Positions 55,441-63,492 of a DNA stretch of 64,000 bases are shown here, piece by piece. A model generated the notes under the pieces. The model ran no database searches and was not told the origin of the DNA. It saw only the letters and a program-made list of their open reading frames with translations. Position 1 is the first letter of the stretch; each line of letters opens with the position of its first letter. Origin of the DNA: Dysgonomonas sp. UBA7710. GTDB lineage: Bacteria > Bacteroidota > Bacteroidia > Bacteroidales > Dysgonomonadaceae. The stretch lies in NCBI RefSeq assembly GCF_002482385.1, contig NZ_DLFW01000044.1, positions 119,749 to 183,748 of the forward strand, read 5' to 3'. The translations under genes were made by a program, and so were the position numbers.

Positions 55441-57375
55441 ATGAAAAAAACAATATATAGATTTTTTTATCTTTCGCTTATTCTCCTTTTAGCAGGAGGT
55501 ACGAGCTCTTGTTCAGACTTTTTGGATAAAGAGCCTGACGACCAGTTGACTCTGGATATGATATTCAAAGACAAGACCAGAACCGAAGACTGGCTGGCCG
55601 GTGTATATTCCAATATACCTGATACATACTGGACATATGCCAGAGGAATGGACCCTCTGGGAGACGATCTGGCTCCATCTACAGGATGGCTTCAGTTTGG
55701 ATGGAATATTATCGGGAAGCAACAAGGAAACTGGAATCCTACTTCTGACTGGGTGCCGAATTACTTCAATCAGCTTCCGAAAAGAATCCGTGCCGCTTAT
55801 ATTTTTATTGATAATGTAAGGGCTAACGAAGCACAACTGGTTACTGAGCAGGAAGTACAATATATGAAAGCTGAAGCGCGCTTCCTCATAGCATATTATT
55901 ACTATCTGATGCTGAATTATTATGGTGCTATACCTTTACAGTTAGGTCTGGTGGATGTAAATGCACCTGCTTCGGAACTGATGATACCTCAGAAACCATT
56001 TGATGAAGTCGTTGACTGGATAGATCAGGAACTGGTTGCCGTGTCGAAGATTCTACCTCCATACTATAATGAATCCAAGAAATACGGAAGGGCCACATCT
56101 ATTGCGTGCCTGGCAGTAAGAGCGCGGATGTTGTTATTTGCGGCAAGTCCGTTGGTAAATGGAAATCCTGACTATGCTAATTATACAAACAGTGAAGGCA
56201 CTTCTATATTTAATTCTACCCCTGATGCGTCTAAATGGGCGAAAGCGGTAAAAGCCAATATGGACCTGATAGAACTGGCTGAGAAAAACGGACATGTTCT
56301 ATATTATGAATATTTGAATAATGGTGATATCGATCCGTTCCTTTCGTATCAAAATATGTTGTTCCGCAAATTTAACGAAGGAAATAAAGAGATTTTATTT
56401 GCCAGAAATCCGGTCGAAACGTGGGAATATGACAGGCATGCGCAGCCCCGTGGAACCGGTGGTAACGGCGGTATGGGAATAACTCAGTCTTTGGTCGATG
56501 CTTTCTTTATGAAAAATGGTTTGCCGGCTATAACAGGATATAATGCGAACGGCTCTCCGATCATAAACACAGCATCGGGTTATACGGAAACAGGCTTTTC
56601 AACCGCAGAAGAAAAACGGGATACAAAATGGATAGAAGTAAAAGGAAACCGTGATTCGGACTCTAATCCTGTTACTTTAGCCGATACATATAATATGTAT
56701 TGTAACCGCGAACCTCGATTCTATATATCAGTACTATATAATGAATGCTGGTTCAGGCGCGAGAACAGGACTACCCGCTTCTATAGCGGAGCATGGGATG
56801 GCGGTCCTACCCACGATGCTCCTCAGAACGGATACCTTGTAAGGAAGAAAGTACATCCTGACCACGATCCGCGCAATAATGTAAACCCGTACCGTCCGGG
56901 TATTTTATTCAGACTGGGAGAATTTTATCTTAATTATGCGGAAGCACTGAATGAATCGGAACCGGCTAAAACAACGGAAATCTTATTTTACCTGAATAAG
57001 ATAAGAGAAAGGGCAGGTATACCAATCTACGGCTCAGGTGAAGGACAAATTGCAGTGCCAAGCGGACAGGATGCAATGCGGGAAGCTATTCGCCGCGAGC
57101 GCCGGGTGGAACTCAATTGCGAAAATGGAACCAGATGGGACGATATCAGGAGATGGAAACTAGGGGAGAAGTTACTAAATGGTGATTTCTGGGGAATGAA
57201 TTTTTCCGGTACGGACAAGAGTGACGATAAGAACAACGATAAAGCTTTCTTTGTGAGAAAAGTCTATCAGAAGCGTGTGTTTACCAAGAAAAATTATTGG
57301 GTTCCGATACCACAAGACCAGATAGACAAGAATCCGAATCTGCGTCAATTACCATTTTGGGATACATCAGAATAA
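55441..57375 (+). CDS. susD: SusD/RagB-type surface glycan-binding lipoprotein
   Basis: 644 residues, at the long end for SusD. Lipobox GGTSSC followed by SDFLDKEPDD with acidic export signal. RFLIAYYYYLMLNYYGAIPL and the C-terminal EAIRRERRVELNCENGTRWDDIRRW and NPNLRQLPFW blocks are family signatures. 19 bp after the SusC gene; the two form one outer-membrane complex. Confidence 0.95.
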   Translation: MKKTIYRFFYLSLILLLAGGTSSCSDFLDKEPDDQLTLDMIFKDKTRTEDWLAGVYSNIPDTYWTYARGMDPLGDDLAPSTGWLQFGWNIIGKQQGNWNPTSDWVPNYFNQLPKRIRAAYIFIDNVRANEAQLVTEQEVQYMKAEARFLIAYYYYLMLNYYGAIPLQLGLVDVNAPASELMIPQKPFDEVVDWIDQELVAVSKILPPYYNESKKYGRATSIACLAVRARMLLFAASPLVNGNPDYANYTNSEGTSIFNSTPDASKWAKAVKANMDLIELAEKNGHVLYYEYLNNGDIDPFLSYQNMLFRKFNEGNKEILFARNPVETWEYDRHAQPRGTGGNGGMGITQSLVDAFFMKNGLPAITGYNANGSPIINTASGYTETGFSTAEEKRDTKWIEVKGNRDSDSNPVTLADTYNMYCNREPRFYISVLYNECWFRRENRTTRFYSGAWDGGPTHDAPQNGYLVRKKVHPDHDPRNNVNPYRPGILFRLGEFYLNYAEALNESEPAKTTEILFYLNKIRERAGIPIYGSGEGQIAVPSGQDAMREAIRRERRVELNCENGTRWDDIRRWKLGEKLLNGDFWGMNFSGTDKSDDKNNDKAFFVRKVYQKRVFTKKNYWVPIPQDQIDKNPNLRQLPFWDTSE

Positions 57376-57401
57376 TTCTAACCCGTGAAAATGATATAAC
57401 T

Positions 57402-58508
57402 ATGCAAAAGCAATTATTATATATATCGATATTATTTTTAGCTGTATTTTGTTTTGCAGCTTGTAGTGATGATGATAAGGAGAATAATGGGGATGCTTTA
57501 TCTCTGAAAGCATCGAGTGAGTCTATTGTCTTGGACGAAGCCAAGGGCAATGATGTGGTAGTTTCCTTTACATGGAATAAGGGGAAAGACCCCGGGCCGG
57601 AGAATACATTAGTGTATTTTTTCAGGCTTGATATTTGGGGTGCGGATTTCAAAACATCTACCGATCCGATAGAATTTGCTCCGGATGAAGAGTTCAAGGT
57701 TGAATATACCAATAAGGAACTGAACGATCTGATTCTGAATAAATGGGGACAAATACCGGGTTCTGACGTGAAAATACAGGCCAGGGTAGTTGCAAAGGTA
57801 ATCGGACCTAAGTTTATATATCCCGAAATTTCTATAATGACTCTCGAAGTAAAAAGTTATGTACCGACACCTGAAACCTTGTATCTTACAGGAGATGCCA
57901 CTCCCGCGGGAACAGACCTCTCAAAGGCTATTAAAATGACAGAGGCAGAAGCCGGTAATGTTTATCAATGGCAGGGTGTCTTAAAGCCGGGATATTTTAA
58001 ATTCATATCCATATTGGGAGAGTCTTTGCCTTCGCTGAATAAAGGTGCAGGCGATAATACACTGGTCAATAGAACTCTCGATAGCGAATCCGACAATATG
58101 TTTGAAATCAGTATCGAGAGCATCTATAATATAGAGGTGAGAAAAGATAATATGACTCTGAAATGCGAAGTTAATGTCCCGTACCCCAATCTGTATCTTG
58201 TTGGTAATGCCGGTACCGGATGGGGAATCCCGCAAGACCTCCATAAGTTTACAATGAAAGCCGGTAATCCTAACTTGTTTGAACTGGATATAACACTTAA
58301 TCCCGGTGAATTTAAAATACTTAGTGCCGAAAATTATGATGATTACACACTCAGGCCGGTGACAGCAAGTGCACCTGTTACCGATGACAGGATGCAGGCT
58401 AATAAAGGAGGAGAGGACCTGAAATGGGTAATCAAGGATGGTGAAGGCGGACATTATAAAATAACACTGGATGTATATAAGATGAAGATAAAGTTCGAAA
58501 AACAATAA
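57402..58508 (+). CDS. SusE/SusF-type surface glycan-binding lipoprotein
   Basis: 368 residues from the ATG at 57402; the open frame extends further up but inside susD. Lipobox FCFAAC followed by SDDDKE, a good surface-export signal. Residues ~25-130 are a SusE-like domain (SLKASSESIVLDEAKGNDVVVSFTW). Two starch-binding-like repeats follow, each with a LYLTGDATPAG / LYLVGNAGTGW start. Binds glycan at the cell surface. Last gene of the PUL. Confidence 0.88.
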   Translation: MQKQLLYISILFLAVFCFAACSDDDKENNGDALSLKASSESIVLDEAKGNDVVVSFTWNKGKDPGPENTLVYFFRLDIWGADFKTSTDPIEFAPDEEFKVEYTNKELNDLILNKWGQIPGSDVKIQARVVAKVIGPKFIYPEISIMTLEVKSYVPTPETLYLTGDATPAGTDLSKAIKMTEAEAGNVYQWQGVLKPGYFKFISILGESLPSLNKGAGDNTLVNRTLDSESDNMFEISIESIYNIEVRKDNMTLKCEVNVPYPNLYLVGNAGTGWGIPQDLHKFTMKAGNPNLFELDITLNPGEFKILSAENYDDYTLRPVTASAPVTDDRMQANKGGEDLKWVIKDGEGGHYKITLDVYKMKIKFEKQ

Positions 58509-58718
58509 TTAATCCATTTTTCTGACCATACATTACAGACATGCAGACAGGCCGTATTATATAATAATATGGCCTGTCCTTTTTGTTATACGTAACGGGT
58601 TTTGACACAGAGTCGTTCCAGCCCTCTATTCATAAATAAGAATATGATGCAATATGAAGGATAGTCTGCATATGATTTTGAAAAGGAGAAACAGGAAGGA
58701 CAAATAGAATCGGAAAGA
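58509..58718. other. intergenic region before the small-RNA candidate
   Basis: Holds the PUL terminator (58546-58585) and about 130 bp in which I see nothing further. With the small-RNA candidate it makes up the 434-bp gap between the PUL and the tRNA genes. Confidence 0.5.
58546..58585 (+). terminator. intrinsic terminator of the second PUL
   Basis: GACAGGCC (58546-58553) pairs with GGCCTGTC (58571-58578), with an AT-rich inner stem, followed by CTTTTTG. It lies 37 bp after the SusE/F stop. Confidence 0.85.
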
Positions 58719-58750
58719 TTTGGCTATTTAAAAAAAAGAAACTACTTTTG
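58719..58750 (+). promoter_or_regulatory. promoter of the small-RNA candidate
   Basis: TTTG (58719-58722), 20 bp spacer, TACTTTTG (58743-58750): a full match to the Bacteroidota -33/-7 promoter. It is not followed by an open reading frame. The start is expected near 58757. Confidence 0.65.
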
Positions 58751-58756
58751 AATCCG

Positions 58757-58928
58757 AAAAGAAGAGCAGGTTGTCAGAGGACACTTATTGAGCGATTTCA
58801 GACATAAAAAGGTGCTAAATCACTGTTTAGTTTTTATGTTTTTTGGAAATATTCATTCTCAAGAATGTAGCGAATAAGAGTCTCAGGTTCTGCCTATCGC
58901 TCGAATGTGACAAAGGTCACATTTTTTG
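58757..58928 (+). ncRNA. candidate structured small RNA (~170 nt)
   Basis: Bounded by the promoter at 58719-58750 and a terminator-type hairpin at 58904-58927. No reading frame of note lies between. Internal pairing: closing stem GAGCGAT (58790-58796) with ATCGCTC (58896-58902); hairpin ACATAAAAA (58802-58810) with TTTTTATGT (58831-58839) and inner CTAAA/TTTAG (58815-58819, 58826-58830); hairpin CATTC-TCAA-GAATG (58854-58867). A rod with internal loops of this length could be a 6S-like RNA or a lineage-specific RNA. It could also be a 5' leader read into the tRNA-Leu gene 15 nt further on. Confidence 0.5.
58904..58928 (+). terminator. intrinsic terminator of the small-RNA candidate
   Basis: AATGTGAC (58904-58911), loop AAAG, GTCACATT (58916-58923), then a run of Ts to 58927. 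No protein gene on the plus strand lies between it and the PUL terminator 320 bp upstream, which is why a non-coding transcript is proposed. Confidence 0.7.
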
Positions 58929-58942
58929 TTTAAAGTAATCAT

Positions 58943-59026
58943 ACACACGTGGTGGAATTGGTAGACATGCTACTTTGAGGGGGTAGTGTCCGCAAGGACG
59001 TGTGAGTTCGAATCTCATCGTGTGTA
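58943..59026 (+). tRNA. tRNA-Leu (GAG)
   Basis: Acceptor ACACACG (58943-58949) pairs with CGTGTGT (59019-59025), discriminator A59026. Anticodon stem CTACT/GGTAG (58970-58974, 58982-58986) with loop TTGAGGG gives anticodon GAG. Long variable arm (GTCC-GCAA-GGAC) and GAGTTCGAATCTC T-arm. CCA is not encoded. Confidence 0.93.
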
Positions 59027-59034
59027 CGTGTAAG

Positions 59035-59062
59035 GGTTGGCTATAACGGCCAGCCTTTTTTT
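59035..59062 (+). terminator. terminator after tRNA-Leu(GAG)
   Basis: GGTTGGC (59035-59041) and GCCAGCC (59049-59055) with one G.U pair, then seven Ts. Ends the tRNA-Leu transcript, so the next two tRNAs need their own promoter. Confidence 0.8.
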
Positions 59063-59128
59063 GTTTAATCCCTACTACATGCCTTTTTTCAAAAAAAATA
59101 TCAATTATTTTGAAATAACAATCAAAGC

Positions 59129-59161
59129 TTTGATTTATTCTAAAAAAATGTATTAATTTTG
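59129..59161 (+). promoter_or_regulatory. promoter of the tRNA-Gly/tRNA-Leu operon
   Basis: TTTG (59129-59132), 21 bp spacer, TAATTTTG (59154-59161). Start expected about 5 nt before tRNA-Gly at 59173. Confidence 0.65.
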
Positions 59162-59172
59162 CATCACCAATT

Positions 59173-59245
59173 GCGAAAGTAGCTCAGTTGGTAGAGCACA
59201 ACCTTCCCAAGGTTGGGGTCGCGGGTTCGAGCCCCGTTTTTCGCT
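59173..59245 (+). tRNA. tRNA-Gly (CCC)
   Basis: Acceptor GCGAAAG (59173-59179) pairs with TTTTCGC (59238-59244, one G.U), discriminator T59245. Anticodon stem CAACC/GGTTG with loop TTCCCAA gives CCC. T-arm GCGGG-TTCGAGC-CCCGT. CCA not encoded. Confidence 0.93.
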
Positions 59246-59254
59246 CGGATAAAG

Positions 59255-59337
59255 GCGCATGTGGCGTAATTGGTAGCCGCGCTGTCTTCAGGTGGCAGTG
59301 ACCTACGGTCGTGGGGGTTCGAGTCCCTTCATGCGCA
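59255..59337 (+). tRNA. tRNA-Leu (CAG)
   Basis: Acceptor GCGCATG (59255-59261) pairs with CATGCGC (59330-59336), discriminator A59337. Anticodon stem CTGTC/GGCAG with loop TTCAGGT gives CAG. Long variable arm (GACC-TAC-GGTC). Nine bases after tRNA-Gly, same transcript. Confidence 0.92.
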
Positions 59338-59350
59338 CGAATCAATTTTA

Positions 59351-59392
59351 AAACCCTTTGATTTTCAGTAGAATTTCAGAGGGTTTTTTGTT
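59351..59392 (+). terminator. terminator of the tRNA-Gly/tRNA-Leu operon
   Basis: AAACCCT (59352-59358) and AGGGTTT (59381-59387) enclose a 22-nt loop and run into further Ts. It lies 14 bp after tRNA-Leu(CAG). Confidence 0.7.
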
Positions 59393-59499
59393 TTCTGGCA
59401 ACATTCAGGACAACGTTTGGTTTACTATACGAATTTATTCTCTAAACAAAATTTAATCACCCTTCCCTCTATGCAGTAAGGTTATATTTGTTCAAAAAC

Positions 59500-59568
59500 T
59501 CAATTTTTATTTAAGGCCTCTTGTAGTTGTTTACGCGAAGAGGCCATTAATTTGTCTTTTCTGTCCAT
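59500..59568 (-). other. 22-codon reading frame with inverted repeat
   Basis: Downstream of the broken restriction-type gene, ATG at 59568 opens a 22-codon frame (MDRKDKLMASSRKQLQEALNK) that may be the remnant start of a former next gene. It contains an inverted repeat GGCCTCTT/AAGAGGCC (59515-59522, 59538-59545), without T-run. Too short to call a gene. Confidence 0.25.
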
Positions 59569-59575
59569 GATCTAT

Positions 59576-60310
59576 TTATAAATAGTTTTTTGCTGCTTCT
59601 TTAATTTCATTTGCATATTGGTATATATCATCCAAAGATATAATGTTATGCCTTGTCTCTTTCTTGTCTTTATCAAAAGTAACAATATACTTGTTTGTTG
59701 GTGAATTAAAGTATAAGCGAATAATAGGCTTTCTGTTGTTATCGTCGAAAAGGATTGCAAAATAAGTCTGTGCATCTCTATGGGCTATTCTAGATACATC
59801 TACAACCTCTCTAAGTATAGCCTTAACCAACATAAAAGTCTCTAACTCCTCTTCAGTTGTAACTATACCATTGTTATTATCGTCATTAGTCAGTTGTTCT
59901 GTTGTTTCAGATTGTTCTTCTTGCGAAATCTCTGTTTTGAGCGCAGTCTTTAAGCGGTCGGAAATATAGTAGTATCACTAATCAGCCCAGAAATAGAGCG
60001 CCTTACTAATGACGTAAATTGTTCCAGAAGTTTAGGCGTGATAACTCCATCATAGACTTGTTTTGCAAACAGTTTTACAAATTCAGGACTCGGATTGGCA
60101 AACTCATTATTAATAATCGATTTCAGCTGGCTAGTGTATTTTAATTCACTTGCAGAACTTAAGATATTATCAACGTCGAAATACGCTTTATGGAACTTCT
60201 TTAACTCCTCAATGGTAGCACTTTTTAAATCAAATAAATTAAATTCAAGAAATGGTTTTTCGTCCATCTTATTAGGCGTCTCTAAATCGGTATAAAACTT
60301 ATAAACTAAT
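59576..60310 (-). pseudogene. restriction endonuclease-type (HsdR N-terminal-like) gene, truncated and frameshifted
   Basis: The C-terminal ~120 residues (DRLKTALKTEISQEE, then LREVVDVSRIAHRDAQTYFAIL, DDNNRKPIIRLYFN) and the preceding ~110 residues (KFYTDLE, MDEKPFLEFNLFDLK, EFVKLFAKQVYDGVITPKLLEQF) are consecutive parts of one Bacteroidota restriction-type protein. They lie in two frames that switch near 59965-59985, where the first frame stops at GCT TAA. The 5' part is missing: the match begins at YKFYTDLE and a TGA lies just upstream near 60310. So both an internal frameshift and an N-terminal truncation are present. Sequencing error could explain the first but not the second. Confidence 0.75.
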
Positions 60311-60424
60311 CATTCTGAACCTGAGACGGGAATATGAAACACCCCGGATTCAGGATACACTAAAGGCCGTAAGGTCCTATATTGATAAAATAGTAAAAGC
60401 AAGTAAAAAAGAAATGAAAGGATT
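60300..60424 (+). pseudogene. C-terminal fragment of an unknown gene
   Basis: The plus strand stays open from about 60300 to a TGA at 60426-60428 region, reading like a C-terminus (NLRREYETPRIQDTLKAV, then a basic helix YIDKIVKASKKEMKGL). No start codon or upstream part is present. Its left end coincides with the truncation point of the restriction-type gene on the other strand, which marks a recombination junction. Confidence 0.4.
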
Positions 60425-60811
60425 ATGAGTAACTTGGTAACGTTCGAGCACGCAAAGAAGCTTAAAAAGTTGGGGTTTGATGAAGAAATATACAAAAGTT
60501 ATTACAAAGACGGTTTAGATCTAAACGATTGCATGGACTTAGATTTTTGGAATTATTATGAATACTATATTTCCGCGCCAACTGTTTCCTCTGCTCTTGA
60601 TTGAATAAGAGAGAAGAAAGGGATTATGTGTGCTGTTGAATCGGAAAGAAAGGCTAATTGTTTTCATGCAACAACAGTATATGAATACGGAGGTTCTTTC
60701 ATTGATGATAAAGAAAAAAAAGTGCTACTATCAACACATCATCTAACTCACCCTCTCGCCGAAACAGCCCTGCTTGATGCAGTACTAACCTATTTAGAAA
60801 AGAAGATATGA
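60425..60811 (+). pseudogene. phage/mobile-element-type small protein gene with in-frame TGA
   Basis: 128 sense codons interrupted by TGA at 60602-60604. The first part reads MSNLVTFEHAKKLKKLGFD and DFWNYYEYYISAPTVSSALD; the second continues IREKKGIMCAVE and ends AETALLDAVLTYLEKKI. Similar small proteins in Bacteroides phages and mobile elements read through this place with a Trp (ALxW(L/I)RE), so TGG to TGA is the simplest change. Frame is kept on both sides and the C-terminal half is still coding-like, which suggests a recent mutation. A restart at ATG 60626 could make a 61-residue product. Confidence 0.6.
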
Positions 60812-60817
60812 AAGGGT

Positions 60818-61081
60818 TTACCTTTTATTTGAGTAATCAGACAGAATTTGCACTAATGAATCATCATTAAGGGTTTTGCCAAGTTTAGATGAAATTCTAT
60901 CAGCATTTTCCTTCGATGCCAAATTTGAGTTGATTAGATGTAAATCAAAAACAATATCATCTAACAATAACCATATATCATCTGTTAGGGTGTTTCTCTC
61001 TGACTTAGTTGCACATCTGGCAAACCCGTCTGAATCTCCATCATATTTTATGTAAATGAGTATTTGCTTCTTAGTTATCAT
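60818..61081 (-). CDS. small protein of unknown function
   Basis: 87 residues, soluble, no signal peptide. It starts MITKKQILIYIKYDGDSDGFARC and ends in an acidic/polar helix (LNDDSLVQILSDYSNK). I do not recognise the family. Size, isolated position and AT-rich DNA fit an immunity-type or accessory protein near an RHS locus; this is only an analogy. It is convergent with the interrupted gene to its left. Confidence 0.55.
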   Translation of the reverse strand: MITKKQILIYIKYDGDSDGFARCATKSERNTLTDDIWLLLDDIVFDLHLINSNLASKENADRISSKLGKTLNDDSLVQILSDYSNKR

Positions 61082-61134
61082 TTTATCAACAAAGTTTTAT
61101 CAAAAATAAACAAAACATTTAATACAACCGACCT

Positions 61135-61455
61135 ATGAGTAAAGATAAAGCAGAAGAAAAAGCAAGGGGACACGCAAAGAAAATATGTGAAAAATCATAT
61201 AGATCCCAATGTGAGGTTTATGACCATTGTACCATATTTAAGGAAAGAATAAAAAACTATATAATAGGATATAACCAAGCTGTCACCGCTCTTTCCATCG
61301 AGAACGGGAAACTAAAAGAGGTGTTGAGTTTAGCTTATGATCTTATTCGTGATTCTACTGAATATGAAGTCGAGATTGGTAGATACAAAGAAGGTCTGTT
61401 AAAAATAAATCAGTTACTAACCAATACACAAGAGAATGAGAAAGAAGATATTTAG
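61135..61455 (+). CDS. small charged protein of unknown function
   Basis: 106 residues, highly charged, mostly helical (DKAEEKARGHAKKICEKSY, then ENGKLKEVLSLAYDLIRDS), with three Cys in the first third (ICEKSYRSQCEVYDHC). Such proteins occur among small genes of phages and integrative elements in Bacteroidales. No membrane segment. Its end overlaps the stop of the next minus-strand gene by 4 bp. Confidence 0.55.
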   Translation: MSKDKAEEKARGHAKKICEKSYRSQCEVYDHCTIFKERIKNYIIGYNQAVTALSIENGKLKEVLSLAYDLIRDSTEYEVEIGRYKEGLLKINQLLTNTQENEKEDI

Positions 61456-61706
61456 TACTTTTTATTCATCAAAACTTCTATCGGAGGATACTTCTTATCA
61501 GATGTTCGTATATCGTTTTTATATAGCAAGAACAGAAATATTCCTACAACAATAAGAGACAGTAAAAAATTCCAAACACTTTGAATATTAGGAGCAATAA
61601 GGTCATCGTATTTCTTCTTTTTTCCGATTGACAGAAAATAGACATAACGAATACTTGCTCCTATCCCAAAGATGGTATAAAATATGACAATAGGAATATA
61701 AACCAT
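61452..61706 (-). CDS. small two-helix membrane protein
   Basis: 84 residues with two hydrophobic spans (about 3-27, IPIVIFYTIFGIGASIRYVYF; about 45-62, FLLSLIVVGIFLFLLY) and a short polar tail. No family recognised. Convergent with the 106-residue gene (4 bp overlap). Confidence 0.5.
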   Translation of the reverse strand: MVYIPIVIFYTIFGIGASIRYVYFLSIGKKKKYDDLIAPNIQSVWNFLLSLIVVGIFLFLLYKNDIRTSDKKYPPIEVLMNKKY

Positions 61707-61767
61707 TTAGCAAATATAATAAATCAAAGTTACTAACTAATAAATAAAGAAATATGAAAATGATGAG

Positions 61768-62028
61768 CTAGTCTATTTCTGAACCCAGCCGAGTTATGCC
61801 AAATATAATAAAGATTACTCCTGAAATACAGCTAAATAATGCTAGATCTAAAGTATCAGCAATTAAATGAGAGACACCTATTGACAAAAACCATAACCCC
61901 CAATTTATGCATAAAAGCTGGCGCACTGTCTTTCTATAATCAATTTTATCAAAGAATGATAAAATGAGAATAACAATACTTATAGTAAATGCTATATAAA
62001 AAGCAATAAGAGGTATATCAAAATCCAT
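61768..62028 (-). CDS. small three-helix membrane protein
   Basis: 86 residues, three hydrophobic segments (IPLIAFYIAFTISIVILILSF, LCINWGLWFLSIGVSHLIA, LALFSCISGVIFIIFGI). No family recognised. Next to another small membrane protein gene on the same strand, 61 bp apart, so the two may be co-transcribed and could belong to toxin-immunity or stress modules. Confidence 0.5.
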   Translation of the reverse strand: MDFDIPLIAFYIAFTISIVILILSFFDKIDYRKTVRQLLCINWGLWFLSIGVSHLIADTLDLALFSCISGVIFIIFGITRLGSEID

Positions 62029-62054
62029 AGATCAAATATAAAACAAAATAAGAT

Positions 62055-62471
62055 ATGAACAATAATTTCACATATTCAGCCATAGGCGACAATACGCTAG
62101 AAAACAGAGAGCATCTGGAGAAGATAGGGTATAAGAAATATGATTTGAGGGATGAATCTAAAGGCAAAGAATATATTATTACCCACTCATATTATCTCAA
62201 TATAATAAATTGGGAAAGTAAAACCCTGGCAATATATTGCATCGGCAACCCTCTTTTATTCCAAGCTGTAACAGCAGTAAGGGAAGATAGTGATTATATG
62301 CAGTGGGTCGCTATCTGTCGATTAAATTCAGCGACAGAAGAATATGAAACAATATGGAGGTTATGTATAACATCTGAATTTGATGAAGATACCTTACCAT
62401 ACAATAACATCCTTATTACAAAGAAAGCGACCCTCGAAGAACTAAAAGAACATTTAAAGAAAGGAGAATAA
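62055..62471 (+). CDS. hypothetical protein, mobile-element type
   Basis: 138 residues, soluble. It starts MNNNFTYSAIGDNTLENREHLEKIGY and ends in a charged helix (ATLEELKEHLKKGE). The opening NTLENREHLEKIGYKK is like that of small phage-encoded proteins that compare local identity tags, but I cannot name the family. Divergent from the membrane protein gene at 61768-62028 (26 bp between starts); overlaps the next convergent gene by 18 bp. Confidence 0.55.
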   Translation: MNNNFTYSAIGDNTLENREHLEKIGYKKYDLRDESKGKEYIITHSYYLNIINWESKTLAIYCIGNPLLFQAVTAVREDSDYMQWVAICRLNSATEEYETIWRLCITSEFDEDTLPYNNILITKKATLEELKEHLKKGE

Positions 62472-62669
62472 AGAAATGATAAGAGCAATTATAGCTATGG
62501 CAAGACTTATATTGGATTTCTTAAGAGATTTTTCACTAACATCTAATGACTTCCGATTAATATTAAGTACTTCCTTTTCCCGATCGATGCGTTCTTGTTC
62601 TTGTGCTCTTCTTGCCTCTTCTTCTTTTCGTTGTTCTGTTGAACTTTGAATATCAAAATATCTGCTCAT
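62454..62669 (-). CDS. small coiled-coil protein with C-terminal membrane anchor
   Basis: 71 residues: a charged coiled-coil (EQRKEEEARRAQEQERIDREKE) followed by one C-terminal hydrophobic span (ISLAIAIIALIISLFSF). The layout is that of a tail-anchored protein. Function unknown. Overlaps the convergent plus-strand gene by 18 bp. Confidence 0.5.
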   Translation of the reverse strand: MSRYFDIQSSTEQRKEEEARRAQEQERIDREKEVLNINRKSLDVSEKSLKKSNISLAIAIIALIISLFSFL

Positions 62670-62804
62670 AGTATGAAAAATTAGTAAACAAATATAGAAA
62701 AATAATTAAAGCAAAATTGAAATGAGAAAGATTGTAGAAATATAAACATTAATAAACTTAAAGAGCAACCCACCATGAATAATGGATTGCTCTATGAGAA
62801 TATA

Positions 62805-63335
62805 TTAATAACAGATATCTTCATCCATCGCAACTGGATTAGGTCGTTTAGCTCTGGATGTATTTGTGATTGGATCGTACACAAACTCCAATTCAACTTT
62901 TCGACTATTTCCCGATGGACAAAAATAATGGCCTTCAAAAGAAATTGTTATTTGACTCGTATTACCTACTGGTTTCTGATTCCATTGTGACTGATTCCAT
63001 GACAATATCTTTTCCCAGTAGTTTGATTGTATATTTCTGTTGATTTCTAATACTGAGGAAAAATCTAGGACTTTATTATTGATCTGATCAAACATCATTG
63101 TGCCCCCCACTTTATATTGAAATGAATTTGCTGGGGTGCTTCCGCCGCCACCTGTGTTTAATACATAAGTCAGATCATTAGATATCATTAGAGGTTTGTT
63201 TGAAGTATTCTTTGTTGTACCAGTATTAATATCCGTTGATGTGTTGGTAAATTGATCAGAATTAACAAGATCATCATTACTACATGAGCTAATAATTAAG
63301 AGAATAAACAATACATAATAAGTTAATTTTTTCAT
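62805..63335 (-). CDS. small lipoprotein of unknown function
   Basis: 176 residues. Lipobox LLIISSC followed by SNDD, an acidic surface-export signal. A Thr/Asn-rich linker (about 25-50) leads to a beta-rich domain with GGGGST, GHYFCPSG and a C-terminal Cys (DEDICY) that could form a disulfide. No named family recognised. Single-gene unit. Confidence 0.6.
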   Translation of the reverse strand: MKKLTYYVLFILLIISSCSNDDLVNSDQFTNTSTDINTGTTKNTSNKPLMISNDLTYVLNTGGGGSTPANSFQYKVGGTMMFDQINNKVLDFSSVLEINRNIQSNYWEKILSWNQSQWNQKPVGNTSQITISFEGHYFCPSGNSRKVELEFVYDPITNTSRAKRPNPVAMDEDICY

Positions 63336-63492
63336 GGTTAAAATTTAAGTTTAACAAATAGAGGTTTTAACAAAAATATGAAAAAATCGGAAATGAACAA
63401 ATTAGTAGCTGTTAATAACTCTCACATCCTTTTCTAGCCTTCACTCTCTTTATTCCCTACCTTTGTTGTCTAAACAATCAACTAAGTAAGCT

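Noticed and set aside
59255..59337. tRNA-Leu(CAG) as an attachment site of an integrated element
   Set aside because: No integrase gene and no second copy of the tRNA 3' end are seen in the window, although the accessory patch begins right after it.
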